A stretch of 64,000 nt of DNA, taken from assembly GCA_021498095.1 (NCBI GenBank), contig JAIZWK010000001.1:496001-560000 (forward strand), written 5' to 3'. The notes beneath the pieces are model-generated. The model was not told the DNA's origin. It searched no databases and was given only the letters and a program-made list of their open reading frames with translations. The DNA is from Candidatus Harpocratesius repetitus. GTDB lineage: Archaea; Asgardarchaeota; Lokiarchaeia; Sigyniarchaeales; Promethearchaeaceae. Position numbers and translations under genes: made by a program. Position 1 is the stretch's first letter; each line of letters opens with the position of its first letter. Shown one piece after another: positions 36,744 to 46,310 of the stretch.

Positions 36744-37079
36744 TTATACTTCTGCGGCTTGATTTTTCAATTCCCAATCTTTATTAATTCGAATGTGTTC
36801 GCGACCAATAAACAAAGTCTTTAGTTTATTTTGGTCCTTAACTTTAACTTCAAAACATCGACCTCGCTGACCGATAATAACACCTGTTTTTCCAACAAAT
36901 CTTCGGTGAGGTAAACCTCGTTTTTGAAATGAAGGATCTCCTAAGATATCAACCTTCATACCTGGATAATAATCAATCATAAAACGGGATAATCCGGGTA
37001 ATCCGCGTTTTCGGATATTTTTTCGAAAAATCCGTCTTGTTTTGGCTCTGTATCCATTATGTTTAACCATAGTACTCAA
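36744..37079 (-). CDS. rpl21e: Large-subunit ribosomal protein L21e
   Basis: The basic 111-residue protein matches archaeal/eukaryotic eL21. It has the N-terminal GYRAKTRRIFRKNIRKRG, an SH3-like fold with IDYYPGMKVDILGDPSFQKG-type sequence, PHRRFVGKTGVIIGQRG, and the C-terminal FIGREHIRIN. Met4 (MVKHNGY) is the usual family start and may be the real one. A TATA-like TTTTTAAATG on the minus strand (37112-37121) precedes it by ~35-45 bp. Confidence 0.95.
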   Translation of the reverse strand: MSTMVKHNGYRAKTRRIFRKNIRKRGLPGLSRFMIDYYPGMKVDILGDPSFQKRGLPHRRFVGKTGVIIGQRGRCFEVKVKDQNKLKTLFIGREHIRINKDWELKNQAAEV

Positions 37080-37111
37080 CTTAATTTAATCGTAATAAGG
37101 AGAAAAATCCG

Positions 37112-37121
37112 ACATTTAAAA
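37112..37121 (-). promoter_or_regulatory. Candidate TATA box for the L21e cluster
   Basis: On the minus strand a T-run leads into TTTTTAAATG. Its position predicts a short leader of roughly 10-20 bases. It is likely the head promoter for L21e and perhaps rpoF. Confidence 0.4.
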
Positions 37122-37228
37122 AAAAATTTTCGATTTGAGGCAAATTCATCACTAATAGTATTAACCAACTATATTAGAACACTTAAGAGCGAAGAATTCT
37201 GAATAATTTCAAAGTTGTTAAAGAAGGC

Positions 37229-37238
37229 TTTTTAAATA
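37229..37238 (+). promoter_or_regulatory. Candidate TATA box for the M24 peptidase gene
   Basis: CTTTTTAAATAATG centred near 37234 lies about 35 bp before the ATG at 37269, the usual distance for an archaeal promoter with a very short leader. Confidence 0.42.
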
Positions 37239-37268
37239 ATGTTGATTTTCGAAGATAAGTGAAATACC

Positions 37269-38414
37269 ATGCGCTCGATTACTAATGAAAAATTCGAAAA
37301 ATTATTGAAATTCATGCAAGATGAGAAAATAGATGTTTTAATGATTGCAGATAATGAAAGCTCAAAAAATGTTAACTTACAATATCTCAGTGGTCATCCT
37401 ATGGATGCATTATTTATTGTAACTAGCTCAGGTGAAAACGCTTTGATTCCTTGGGATGTTCCTTTAGCTCAAAAAGAAGCACAAGTTGATGAAATTATCG
37501 ATCCGATTAATTACAAATATAATTATATTCAAGCAGTAAAGGAATATTTAGAGAAGCATCTTAATAAATCAAAAGTTGTGATGGCTGTTACTGATAATTT
37601 TCCTTATTCAGGTGTAATAAGATATGAAGAAAGCATTCCAAATATATCATTTTACCGAGAAATTCCCAAAATTTCCCAATTTATCAGTGATTTACGTTCA
37701 ACAAAATCACATAAAGAAATTGAGATTTTACGTAAAGCAGCCCAAATTGGAACGGAAACAATCCAAGATATCAAACATTTCTTGAAAAATGCCGTGGATG
37801 AATCAGAAAATGATCTAGCTTTTTATGTTCATAAAAAAATGGCAGATAAAGGAGCAGAAGATTTAGCTTTTCCTACATTAGTTGGGAATGCAAATCGAGC
37901 ACATATGATACACTGCCACCCTTGGGCATCAAGTCAAAAATTAGCTGTTCCAGGTTTAGGTTTAATTGATTTTGGAGCAAAATATAAGGGTTATCACTCT
38001 GATATTACAGTTCCATTTAGCTTTGGAGAACTAAACGAAACTCAGCAAAAAATGCACGAATTAACATTTAAAGCCTATCAAGCTGCCATTGACATGTTAG
38101 AAATAGGAGTTCCCTTATGGAAAGTAAATCAAGCTGCCATTGATGTAATTAAAGCAGGTGGGTTTGATATGCCTCACTCATTAGGTCACGGTTTGGGATT
38201 AACAGTCCATGATTCACCTTTTATAAGTCGAAAACCAAGCAGTGAATATGCATTGAAGTATTGGAAAGAGGTGAAGTTGGAAGAAGGAATGGTATTTACT
38301 ATCGAACCTGGAATTTATAAGGAGGGATTCGGAGGACAACGCTTGGAGAACGATGTGGCAATCGTGAATGGAAAGGTAGAAATTCTAACAAAAAGTGAAT
38401 TCATCCAAATCTAA
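37269..38414 (+). CDS. M24 metallopeptidase (Xaa-Pro dipeptidase/aminopeptidase, PepQ-like)
   Basis: The 381-residue enzyme has a creatinase-like N-terminal domain (1-140) and a pita-bread catalytic domain. The metal ligands are all visible: the first Asp in LIDFGAKYKGYHSDIT, the second Asp in the same motif, His in HSLGHGLGLTVHD, Glu in MVFTIEPGIY, and Glu in RLENDVAIV. Such enzymes cleave dipeptides or N-terminal residues before proline. The gene starts a plus-strand run, but the following gene is 221 bp away. Confidence 0.9.
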   Translation: MRSITNEKFEKLLKFMQDEKIDVLMIADNESSKNVNLQYLSGHPMDALFIVTSSGENALIPWDVPLAQKEAQVDEIIDPINYKYNYIQAVKEYLEKHLNKSKVVMAVTDNFPYSGVIRYEESIPNISFYREIPKISQFISDLRSTKSHKEIEILRKAAQIGTETIQDIKHFLKNAVDESENDLAFYVHKKMADKGAEDLAFPTLVGNANRAHMIHCHPWASSQKLAVPGLGLIDFGAKYKGYHSDITVPFSFGELNETQQKMHELTFKAYQAAIDMLEIGVPLWKVNQAAIDVIKAGGFDMPHSLGHGLGLTVHDSPFISRKPSSEYALKYWKEVKLEEGMVFTIEPGIYKEGFGGQRLENDVAIVNGKVEILTKSEFIQI

Positions 38415-38635
38415 TACTTCTATCACATTCATCCTTGCAATGTAGTCGATATCACCATAATTAAAATGTTATTTTTTTTTGATTTTCAATTTCAAGAAGT
38501 TTTGGAAGTTTTAACACCCTTAAGCGAAATTTATAAATTACCTTGAATTTTAAATTTTAACTCGCACTTGATCAAATAATTATCTAAGCAAACCCAACGT
38601 TAAGTTGTGAGAAAAATTTTACATGAATTTACTAA

Positions 38636-39694
38636 GTGATTGAATATATGACTGAAAAAAAAGAAAATTCTTTACAAAATTCTGAAATTAAAATACTAAA
38701 AACATCCAATTCTGCGATTTCTCAAAGTTCTTCACCCTTAAAATCATCATCTTTGATTTCTCCTTCTTCTTCCACCTCATTATCATCTGTTAGTTCGAAA
38801 ATATTAAAAATGCTTCTAAAATACAACCCTTTTGATCCAATTTGCGATTGGTCTCGGAAAGTAATGCAAGATTTAGGAATATTGGATATTTACGACGAAT
38901 TTATTTACTGGAATGTTGGAAGAGCTAATTTTATTCAATTTTTCCGAACATTTTGGGGTTATGATATTCGAGGTAAAGAGAATTTTCCAGAACATGGGGG
39001 CGCTTTGGTTATAGCCAATCACCAATCAGAATTTGATCCATTTTTAGTAGGATCTGCAGTGCATCGTAAAGTTCAGTGGTTATCAAAAGCAGAAAATTTT
39101 GAAATCCCTATTTTTCGTTCAATTATCAAACCATTTGGTACTATTCCCTTAAGAAGAGGACAAAGTGATGAAAAAGCTTTAGCAAAAGTTCGCTCTGTAT
39201 TAGAAGGAGGAGGATGTGTGGGTATGTTTCCAGAAGGAACCCGTTCTCCTGATGGAAAATTAGGGCCTTTTCATAAGGGTGCAGCACGATTATGTTTAGA
39301 AACAGGTGTACCTTATGTTCCTTGTGCAATTTTCGGAGCATATCGAGTTTTTCCAAAGCATGTGAATGTAACCGGTATACGCTGGAATAAGGGTTATAAG
39401 ATATCAGTTGTAATTGGAAACCCAGTTTATATTGACCCCTCTTTAGAATCGAATTTTGAAAATGCTGAAATGGTGAAAGATGCAATGCGCCATGATATTA
39501 TCTTATTAAAAGCAGGATTGATGAATAAATCCAGAGTATTGAGAACAAGAAAAGATATTGCACCAGTTGAACAGATTCCAGATCTTAATTCATTAGTTCG
39601 TGAAGAAATACAAATGGATCGAATAGGTAACTCGATTTCTGAAAAAGAACGGATGCAATTAGAAGCAAATTCAGACAATTTAAGCATTTCCTAA
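38636..39694 (+). CDS. 1-acylglycerol-3-phosphate O-acyltransferase-like protein (PlsC family)
   Basis: The 352-residue protein contains the complete PlsC signature: NHQSEFD (about 121, the HX4D catalytic dyad), FPEGTRSPDGKLGPF (about 199) and VPYVPCAIFG (the P-motif). PlsC makes phosphatidate in bacteria and eukaryotes by adding a fatty acyl chain. Archaeal lipids are ether-linked isoprenoids, so such genes are uncommon in archaea but known in Asgard groups. The N-terminus (1-60) is Ser-rich and disordered. The ATG preferred is near 38648 (MTEKKE), the one used here being four codons earlier. A paralogue follows. Confidence 0.88.
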   Translation: MIEYMTEKKENSLQNSEIKILKTSNSAISQSSSPLKSSSLISPSSSTSLSSVSSKILKMLLKYNPFDPICDWSRKVMQDLGILDIYDEFIYWNVGRANFIQFFRTFWGYDIRGKENFPEHGGALVIANHQSEFDPFLVGSAVHRKVQWLSKAENFEIPIFRSIIKPFGTIPLRRGQSDEKALAKVRSVLEGGGCVGMFPEGTRSPDGKLGPFHKGAARLCLETGVPYVPCAIFGAYRVFPKHVNVTGIRWNKGYKISVVIGNPVYIDPSLESNFENAEMVKDAMRHDIILLKAGLMNKSRVLRTRKDIAPVEQIPDLNSLVREEIQMDRIGNSISEKERMQLEANSDNLSIS

Positions 39695-39880
39695 AAAATA
39701 ATTGGGTTGCGCTTTATAATCAAAAGTTTTTTGTTGTTTTCTATTTTATTTAATTTAATTCAAGAATTGTGATAATTGTAATATTCAAAGAAAATGTAAA
39801 CTTTCATCTGGATCACAGTTAATCTTAGAAAATTAGCATGAAAATAATAGAAAAATTGTTTTAGTTTCATCTGGAGGAGA

Positions 39881-40690
39881 TTGACGATTACTGAAAATTC
39901 TGAAAAAAATTTTATTTCAAAATTCATAATTGAGCCGATTAATAACAGTATTTATGGATTGCGCCAAGTTACTAAAAAAATAGGCTATTTAGAAGCAATT
40001 GATGGCCTATTTCTTCGAGTGATAGAAGAACCACTAATGTTGAAGCTCCTCACCAGCAATTATCAGTTTGAAATCTCAGGAACTGAAAATCTAAAACAAC
40101 ACATGGAAAATGGTTGCTTATTGATTTCAAATTTTCAATCGGCAATAGATCCACTTATTTCTGGAGTATCTGTAATGCATATTACAAAAAAAATTCCCAA
40201 TCATGTGTTACCATTGAAATTGGGAGTAGATTCTCCAATAATGAATTTAGTTAGAATGAACCAAACTATATTTTCACGCACAACTGGTTTAGAAGAGGAA
40301 ACAATAGAAGAATGTCTTGCAGCATTAGAACAAAGGAAAATAATTTTTTTCTATCCTGAAATGCAGCCAAATTTAGGAAATGGTGCTTTTTTACCATTTA
40401 ATCCAGGATATATTCAAGTTGCATTTGAAAGTAAACGTCCAATAATTCCAGTGGCCATTTTTGGAACAGATCGAGTATTCGGGCCAAAAATGAAAATTCC
40501 AGCCATGAAGGGAAACATTAAAATTCGGTTTGGTAAGCCATTATTTTATGAAAACTTATTTAAAGATGTGATCTCCTTAGATTTTCGCATATTGGAAAAA
40601 GTTAACAAAAAGATTCAACGAAAAGTGAAAAATCTTTGGTCAGATATTTGGGCGGAAGAAGAAGATAAAAAGAAGAAAGATAATTCTTAA
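39881..40690 (+). CDS. Degenerate PlsC-like paralogue, probably not catalytic
   Basis: This 269-residue protein aligns with its upstream neighbour in order and fold but lacks key residues. The HX4D motif has become NFQSAID, with Phe in place of the catalytic His. The second motif FPEGTR has become YPEMQP. The third (RPIIPVAIFGTDRV) remains. The TTG start at 39881 follows GGAGGAGA very closely; no nearby ATG gives a full-length fold. It may act as a regulator or partner of the upstream enzyme, or have another substrate. Charged Lys/Glu tail. Confidence 0.78.
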   Translation: MTITENSEKNFISKFIIEPINNSIYGLRQVTKKIGYLEAIDGLFLRVIEEPLMLKLLTSNYQFEISGTENLKQHMENGCLLISNFQSAIDPLISGVSVMHITKKIPNHVLPLKLGVDSPIMNLVRMNQTIFSRTTGLEEETIEECLAALEQRKIIFFYPEMQPNLGNGAFLPFNPGYIQVAFESKRPIIPVAIFGTDRVFGPKMKIPAMKGNIKIRFGKPLFYENLFKDVISLDFRILEKVNKKIQRKVKNLWSDIWAEEEDKKKKDNS

Positions 40691-40726
40691 TAATACTAAT
40701 CAGAACAAGAGCTTAAAAGAAGAAAA

Positions 40727-41785
40727 ATGAACGAATCGAATATTCCCCCCCGAAAAATAAAAGTAGGAATCCCTCGGGCACTTTATTTTTATCGATATGG
40801 CCCACTGTGGGTATATCTATTACGTCAATTTCAATGTGATGTAGTCATTTCTGCACCAACTTCGGCAAAAATTGTAGAAGATGGGGCAAAACAAGCTATT
40901 TCAGAATTATGTGTTCCTATGAAACTTTACTTCGGACATGTTCAAGCCCTTTTAGATGAATATCCGGATTTAGACTATGTTTTTATTCCTCGATATGTTT
41001 CTATCCATAAAAACCAGTATTACTGTCCAAAATTCCTTACTTTACCCGAAACCATTAAATACGGTATGAAATTATCGGTTCCAATCTTGACCTTAGAAGT
41101 TAATGCAAAAAAACATTATGGGATCGAAGGAGCAATCGAAATGGGTAAAACTCTTGGATTTTCTCTTGAAGATTCTGGAAAAGCTTGGATGGTTGCTTTG
41201 AAAAAGTATAATCAGCTGAAATCCAAAATGAATTCTTCAAACTACATTGATATTTTAGCAAGTCTTGACAAAAATCCGAATCATGTAATAAAGAAAAGAA
41301 AATTTCGCGAAGTTATTCCAAAAAAAATTCGAGGAAAATTTCCGTTATCCATCCTCATTTTGGGACATCCTTACAACGTGTACGAATCATATATAAATAT
41401 GCATCTAATCGAGCGATTGAAGACATTAGATTGCCATATTCTTACTATTGAAGATACTCACTCAGATCAATTCAAAAAACCGGTGAAAATTAATAAAATA
41501 TATGAGCAATACTGGCAGAGTGAAGATGAAATTTTGAAAACTGCCCGATATTATTTGAATGAGGGAAAGAAAGAAATAGATGGAGTTATTTTTCTTATTT
41601 CATTTGCTTGTGGACCAGATAGTTTAATCGAAGAATTGGTTATGCGGGATATGAAAACACGTAAAATTCCATTTTTAACATTGATACTTGATGAGCATTC
41701 TGGGGAATCAGGGATGGTTACCAGAATAGAATCATTGGTTGATATGATTCGCCGGAAAAAATATGATTCTATATCATCATCTTAA
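40727..41785 (+). CDS. Acyl-CoA dehydratase activase-related protein (2-hydroxyglutaryl-CoA dehydratase D-like)
   Basis: This 352-residue protein resembles the DUF2229 group, relatives of the 2-hydroxyacyl-CoA dehydratase subunits. The start KVGIPRALYFYRYGPLW is typical. Cysteines that could hold an Fe-S cluster are in SELCVPMKL, YYCPKF and SFACGPDSL, and the ending motif DEHSGESGMVTRIESLVDM is characteristic. It is the first of three adjacent genes, five bases before the next. In bacteria the three parts are often clustered or fused, and their substrate is unknown. Confidence 0.82.
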   Translation: MNESNIPPRKIKVGIPRALYFYRYGPLWVYLLRQFQCDVVISAPTSAKIVEDGAKQAISELCVPMKLYFGHVQALLDEYPDLDYVFIPRYVSIHKNQYYCPKFLTLPETIKYGMKLSVPILTLEVNAKKHYGIEGAIEMGKTLGFSLEDSGKAWMVALKKYNQLKSKMNSSNYIDILASLDKNPNHVIKKRKFREVIPKKIRGKFPLSILILGHPYNVYESYINMHLIERLKTLDCHILTIEDTHSDQFKKPVKINKIYEQYWQSEDEILKTARYYLNEGKKEIDGVIFLISFACGPDSLIEELVMRDMKTRKIPFLTLILDEHSGESGMVTRIESLVDMIRRKKYDSISSS

Positions 41786-41808
41786 AAATTATGGGAGATT
41801 CTCAGATA

Positions 41809-43098
41809 ATGACAAAAATTATTAGTTTTCCTTCTATGGGATGGAGTAGAATTGCTTTTCGCGCGTTATTTGAAAAATTACCTGGCGTCACAGTATTTCC
41901 TCCTCCTCCAGTTACCCGTGATATTGTCAAAATGGGAGCCAAAATCTCTCCTGAATTCGTATGTTTTCCCTTTAAAGTTACCCTTGGCGAATTTGTTAAT
42001 ATGATCGAAAATCATGATATTCATACATTTGTAATGTCAATAGATTGCGGGCCTTGCCGTTTGGGTTTTTATGCACCTATCCAAGAGAAAATCTTAAAGG
42101 ATTTGGGTTATGATGTGGAAATCATTCCAATTCAACAAGATGATTTACTAAATTTCAAGTGGACAAAAACTTTACTTCAATTATCAAATGTGACAAACCC
42201 AATTATGAAATACTACGACGTTATCCGTTGTACTCGTCTTGCTTTAGTAAAAATGAGCTATATTGCAGATATTACCCGATTAGAAGGTTTAATCCGATGT
42301 CGAGAAATTCACAAGGGAGATACAACTCGTGTAGTAAAAAATCTAATGGATCAACTTGATAATGAATGGGATCTTCAAGTTCTTCATCATTTTGATAAGG
42401 TAATTCAAACAGCTTTTGCAAAAATTAGAATAAAGCACGACATCGAACCTTTACGGGTGATAGTTACAGGAGAAAATCATATCGTTATGGAACCTTTTAT
42501 CAATATGGATATTGTCCGAAAATTTGGTGAAGAAGGTGTAGAAGTTCATTTGGCAAATAGTTTATATGGTTGGATTTTACATAAACTTCACATAAATGCA
42601 GAACGCAAAAAATTGGAGAAACTATCCAAACCATACATTCCACTGGATATCGGTGGTGAAGCAATATGGGTAGTTGGACATTACATTGAAGGTCAAAACC
42701 AGGGATTTGACGGATTTATTCACTTATATCCATTTACTTGTATGCCTGAAAACACTGCCCGAGGAATACTGGAAGGACAAAGTCCTGATCCTTTTTATCT
42801 ACCTATTCAATTTTATAGTATTGATGAACATACAGGTTATGAAGGTATGCGAACCCGTCTGGAAAGCTTTATTGATTTAATGAACTCAAATCGGCAAGGA
42901 AATCCAAAATTCCAAAATAAATATAGAGAACCATCAGAAATCAAAGCAATTTATGATAAAAAAGTCCCTTTAACAAATCATTCACCATTATTTTCTGAGG
43001 TTCTCACCCCATTTACTAATAACTTGAATATTTTAATATCGGAGCTTTTTAATATGAAAGCTACAAAACAAAATACAAAGGGAGATAGAAATACTTAA
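41809..43098 (+). CDS. CoA protein activase, DUF2229-like second subunit
   Basis: This protein is a paralogue of its upstream neighbour and 429 residues long from the ATG at 41809. I prefer that start over the ATG at 41791, because GGGAGA lies 11-12 bases upstream of 41809 and the family begins with a similar I-x-FPxMG motif (here MTKIISFPSMGWSR). Conserved Cys occur in SPEFVCFPFK, SIDCGPCRLG and YPFTCMPENT, and the ending DEHTGYEGMRTRLESF parallels the first protein. The stop overlaps the next ATG as TAATG. Confidence 0.82.
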   Translation: MTKIISFPSMGWSRIAFRALFEKLPGVTVFPPPPVTRDIVKMGAKISPEFVCFPFKVTLGEFVNMIENHDIHTFVMSIDCGPCRLGFYAPIQEKILKDLGYDVEIIPIQQDDLLNFKWTKTLLQLSNVTNPIMKYYDVIRCTRLALVKMSYIADITRLEGLIRCREIHKGDTTRVVKNLMDQLDNEWDLQVLHHFDKVIQTAFAKIRIKHDIEPLRVIVTGENHIVMEPFINMDIVRKFGEEGVEVHLANSLYGWILHKLHINAERKKLEKLSKPYIPLDIGGEAIWVVGHYIEGQNQGFDGFIHLYPFTCMPENTARGILEGQSPDPFYLPIQFYSIDEHTGYEGMRTRLESFIDLMNSNRQGNPKFQNKYREPSEIKAIYDKKVPLTNHSPLFSEVLTPFTNNLNILISELFNMKATKQNTKGDRNT

Positions 43099-44225
43099 TG
43101 GAAAAACAAGAATTGGAAGAAACCAAGCATATCACTTCAGTAAGCCTTGAAACACAATCAATGAAAACCCAAATAAATCAAGAATCGAAATTTAAAGAAA
43201 TTCGTAATGTATTTATGGGTATTGATATCGGATCTGTTTCCATTAAAATTCTACTACTAGATGAACAAGAAAACATTATTGAACGGTTGTGGTTGCGAAA
43301 TCAAGGTAGTCCAATTGAATCTTCAAAAAAGGGATTGGCTCAATTAAAGAGACAATTGGAAGATCATGGGATTTTAAACAAGATTCGAATTATTGGTGTA
43401 GGAACTACAGGTTCTGCACGATATCTTATCAAAAGTGTTATTGGTGGAGATATAGCAAAAACTGAAATTATTGCACACGCCGTGGCGGCTATTCATTATA
43501 ATCCAGAGGTTCGAACAATTTTAGAAATTGGTGGACAAGATTCGAAAATTATAATACTCAGAAATGGTATTGTTTCAGATTTTGCAATGAATTCTGTGTG
43601 TGCAGCCGGAACAGGCAGCTTTCTCGATCATCAAGCCAGTCGATTAGGTATTCCAATTGAAAAATTTGGAGAATATGCACTTCGAGCGAGTGAGAATGTT
43701 ACAATTGCAGGCCGTTGTGGAGTTTTTGCAGAAAGTGATATGATTCATAAAGCTCAAATGGGATATTCAAAAGAAAGCATCATCCGTGGATTGTGCGATG
43801 CATTAGTTCGTAATTATTTAAACAATGTTGGAAAAGGTAAAGAAATAGAAGAACCAATTCTATTTCAAGGGGGAGTTGCATTTAATAAAGGCTTGATTAA
43901 AGCATTTCAAGAAGAATTACATAAAAAAGTAATTGTTCCCGAAAATGGCTTGAATATAATGATGGGCGCTTACGGTGCAGCGTTATTGGTTAAAGAAGAA
44001 GCAGAACGAACTCAGAAAATGATTGGAACTTGGGAAACTAAATTCAGAGGATTCGATCTTTTGCATTTTGATTTTGAAACAAAAGCATTTCAATGTCAAG
44101 GTTGCCCAAATCGTTGTGAAGTGGTTTCTGTATATATGCATAAAAAAGACGAAGAAACTGGAGAAGAGAAGAAAGAATTAGTTGCCCGCTGGGGAGATCG
44201 TTGCGGTAAATGGGCTGTTTACTAA
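43098..44225 (+). CDS. BadF/BcrA/HgdC-type acyl-CoA dehydratase activator ATPase
   Basis: The 375-residue ASKHA-fold protein has GIDIGSVSIK (about 41), LEIGGQDSKII, the Fe-S ligand pair in NSVCAAGTGSF and AGRCGVFAES, and QGGVAFNKG. In this family an Fe-S cluster bridges two subunits and ATP hydrolysis drives a very low-potential electron to the dehydratase. An added C-terminal motif, CQGCPNRCEVVS plus DRCGKW, probably holds another cluster. Overlaps the previous gene by one base. The first ~40 residues are charged and may not belong to the core; M40 is an alternative start. Confidence 0.9.
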   Translation: MEKQELEETKHITSVSLETQSMKTQINQESKFKEIRNVFMGIDIGSVSIKILLLDEQENIIERLWLRNQGSPIESSKKGLAQLKRQLEDHGILNKIRIIGVGTTGSARYLIKSVIGGDIAKTEIIAHAVAAIHYNPEVRTILEIGGQDSKIIILRNGIVSDFAMNSVCAAGTGSFLDHQASRLGIPIEKFGEYALRASENVTIAGRCGVFAESDMIHKAQMGYSKESIIRGLCDALVRNYLNNVGKGKEIEEPILFQGGVAFNKGLIKAFQEELHKKVIVPENGLNIMMGAYGAALLVKEEAERTQKMIGTWETKFRGFDLLHFDFETKAFQCQGCPNRCEVVSVYMHKKDEETGEEKKELVARWGDRCGKWAVY

Positions 44226-44251
44226 TCACTTTAAATTAAGGGTTTTTAATC

Positions 44252-44503
44252 ATGGATAACAATAACTTTTCTATTTCGCAGAAAAATAAGTTAAATGAAA
44301 AATCATCTTCAATCAAATCTTTAATTGATGTAGATAAAGTAATTAGTGATATAAAAAAAATAGCTAGACAAATTCAAACTCCTTCAGATTTATTGGATTT
44401 AACTTGGGAACAACTAATTCCTAAGATAGTTAAGGAAAAAACGGATGACTTTTTCCAAAACGCTCAAAAAACGATTGATTATTTTTTCCGACACTTAATT
44501 TAA
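44252..44503 (+). CDS. Small helical protein (83 aa), unknown
   Basis: The short ORF follows the activator gene by 26 bp on the same strand, so it may be the last gene of the cluster. It is mostly polar, with helices (VDKVISDIKKIARQIQTPSDLLDLTWEQ) and an aromatic C-terminus. There is no clear ribosome binding site beyond an AAGGG-type stretch upstream. It matches nothing I know. Confidence 0.55.
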   Translation: MDNNNFSISQKNKLNEKSSSIKSLIDVDKVISDIKKIARQIQTPSDLLDLTWEQLIPKIVKEKTDDFFQNAQKTIDYFFRHLI

Positions 44504-44560
44504 TCTAATTTAATCTAAATCTGATTGAAATCAAAAAAAAAAAGTAGTAAAAAAGAATTA

Positions 44561-46294
44561 TTATAATTTTCTGACTAATTTTTTATTTTTTTTCGATTTA
44601 GGCTTCGATTCTGGTTTTTCTACTTTAGATGGTGTTTTATCAACCTCAATATTATCTGAACTTTCTGTATCACTTTCTACCTCAGAAATTTGGGATTTTT
44701 GCATTAAACGTATCTTCAATCCTGTATAAGAAGTTGCAAAAACTAAAACTCCACCAATAATTATTCCAATAACAAACATAAGCCAAATCATGGAATTAAA
44801 TGTTTTAGTTGTTTCAATTTCAAATTTAACTGGATCGGATAATTCAGAAGTTAATCCATCAGTATCTTGTATGAGAATTTGAACTGTCCATGTCCCAGCG
44901 GCTAATTCTGCGGTATTTAATTGGAATTTCTCGGTTTCAGAGTATTGGTAAGGAATAGTATATTGTTTTTGAGTTCCTGTTGCATCATGGGTTAAAATAA
45001 TAGTAATATATGCATATACTTCTTTATTATTTTCATGATTCAAAGCGATAATACTCGCATCCTCATCATCAATTACATCAAACGTGAAATTTAAAACTTC
45101 ATTTTGAGTAAAGCTTAGAGGTTCTCCATAAAAACCATTAATGTAAAATTTATTTACTTCAGGAGCATTATTCTTGAGTTGAATTTCTATGGTTTCACTT
45201 GATTTACCAATTAACGTTTCATTATCAGTTGCATATTCTCTTAATTCAACATTCATTGTAATTACTCCGATATTGATTGTTGTAGGAAAGAGAACTTCTT
45301 TTTCAAATAACCATGAAGTTTCAGTTAAATTTGGTAAAATATCATTGTAATCACTGAAGAAAATAGCAGTTCCACTAATTGGATCTTTAGCAGTGATTGT
45401 GATTCGAAAATTTTCAAAATGACCATCAATATCTGAAGCATTAAGTCGAAGTTTAAAGTTTTCTCCTCGATATACAGGAATACTTGTGGAATTGACTTGA
45501 TTATATATACTTTCGCCGATTTCTAATTGTATTGCATCAATAATAGGATCGTTATTCAAGATCTCAAAATAATATAAATCAACATTTCGTTCATCAGCAT
45601 CCCAACAAGTTGCATTGATGTAATAATTTCCTAGTGCAGTATCATTCGCAATATCATAAGAATACTCAAATACTGACTCGTTGTTTACAAAAATCTCGAT
45701 AGGTGTTGCTGAACCAGATCTATATAAGCTAATCATCCAAGTTAAATCTCCAACAGCTTGTTCAACATCTGATGGGAAAAATTCCATGTTAATTGTTTCT
45801 TCTCGATAATATTCTTCTTTATCTAGTTGAACAGAAACAGATGGCTTATTATTCTCAATAATAAATGAAGCATCTGGATCATTGTTTTCTATTCCACCAG
45901 AAGTTCCTTGAATATAAACATTAGCTTGTCCTGTAATATTATAAGCATCTGGAGTAAATAGCACAGACCAAACTTGAGGATTACTTGTTGTGTTAGCCAT
46001 TGGTAATAAAAGACTAGAATCATCTGCAAAAGTAATATTTGCGTTAAATCCCGGAGAACTTAATAAATGAGAATTATTGAAAGTAATATTCACCGATTGC
46101 AAAACGCGTTTTATAGTGCTACGATCAATAGTGACGTCATCTGATGTGATTTGATCTGCTGCAGATACTGGTTGAGTTGACGCTTGATTATAAGAATGTC
46201 CAGAATATCCGGTCAATGTTGGAAAAATAATTCCAAAAATTGCAATAGAAACAAGAATAGTTATTATTTTCTGATTTTTGTTCATTTTCTTCAC
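44561..46294 (-). CDS. Membrane-anchored surface protein with Ig-like domains
   Basis: The 577-residue protein has a signal peptide (KIITILVSIAIFGIIFPTL), about four beta-sandwich Ig/cadherin-like domains (residues ~50-480), one transmembrane helix (about 495-520) and a basic cytoplasmic tail ending in Lys-rich sequence. It contains several sequons. It starts 16 bp after the stop of the 904-residue surface protein, on the same strand, so the two are probably co-transcribed and act together at the cell surface. Confidence 0.8.
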   Translation of the reverse strand: MKKMNKNQKIITILVSIAIFGIIFPTLTGYSGHSYNQASTQPVSAADQITSDDVTIDRSTIKRVLQSVNITFNNSHLLSSPGFNANITFADDSSLLLPMANTTSNPQVWSVLFTPDAYNITGQANVYIQGTSGGIENNDPDASFIIENNKPSVSVQLDKEEYYREETINMEFFPSDVEQAVGDLTWMISLYRSGSATPIEIFVNNESVFEYSYDIANDTALGNYYINATCWDADERNVDLYYFEILNNDPIIDAIQLEIGESIYNQVNSTSIPVYRGENFKLRLNASDIDGHFENFRITITAKDPISGTAIFFSDYNDILPNLTETSWLFEKEVLFPTTINIGVITMNVELREYATDNETLIGKSSETIEIQLKNNAPEVNKFYINGFYGEPLSFTQNEVLNFTFDVIDDEDASIIALNHENNKEVYAYITIILTHDATGTQKQYTIPYQYSETEKFQLNTAELAAGTWTVQILIQDTDGLTSELSDPVKFEIETTKTFNSMIWLMFVIGIIIGGVLVFATSYTGLKIRLMQKSQISEVESDTESSDNIEVDKTPSKVEKPESKPKSKKNKKLVRKL

Positions 46295-46310
46295 TTCATT
46301 TACTTTTTCA

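Noticed and set aside
40727-44225. Complete 2-hydroxyglutaryl-CoA dehydratase system
   Set aside because: The two non-ATPase proteins are of the DUF2229-like kind rather than HgdA/HgdB, and no CoA transferase or dehydrogenase is nearby, so no pathway is claimed.
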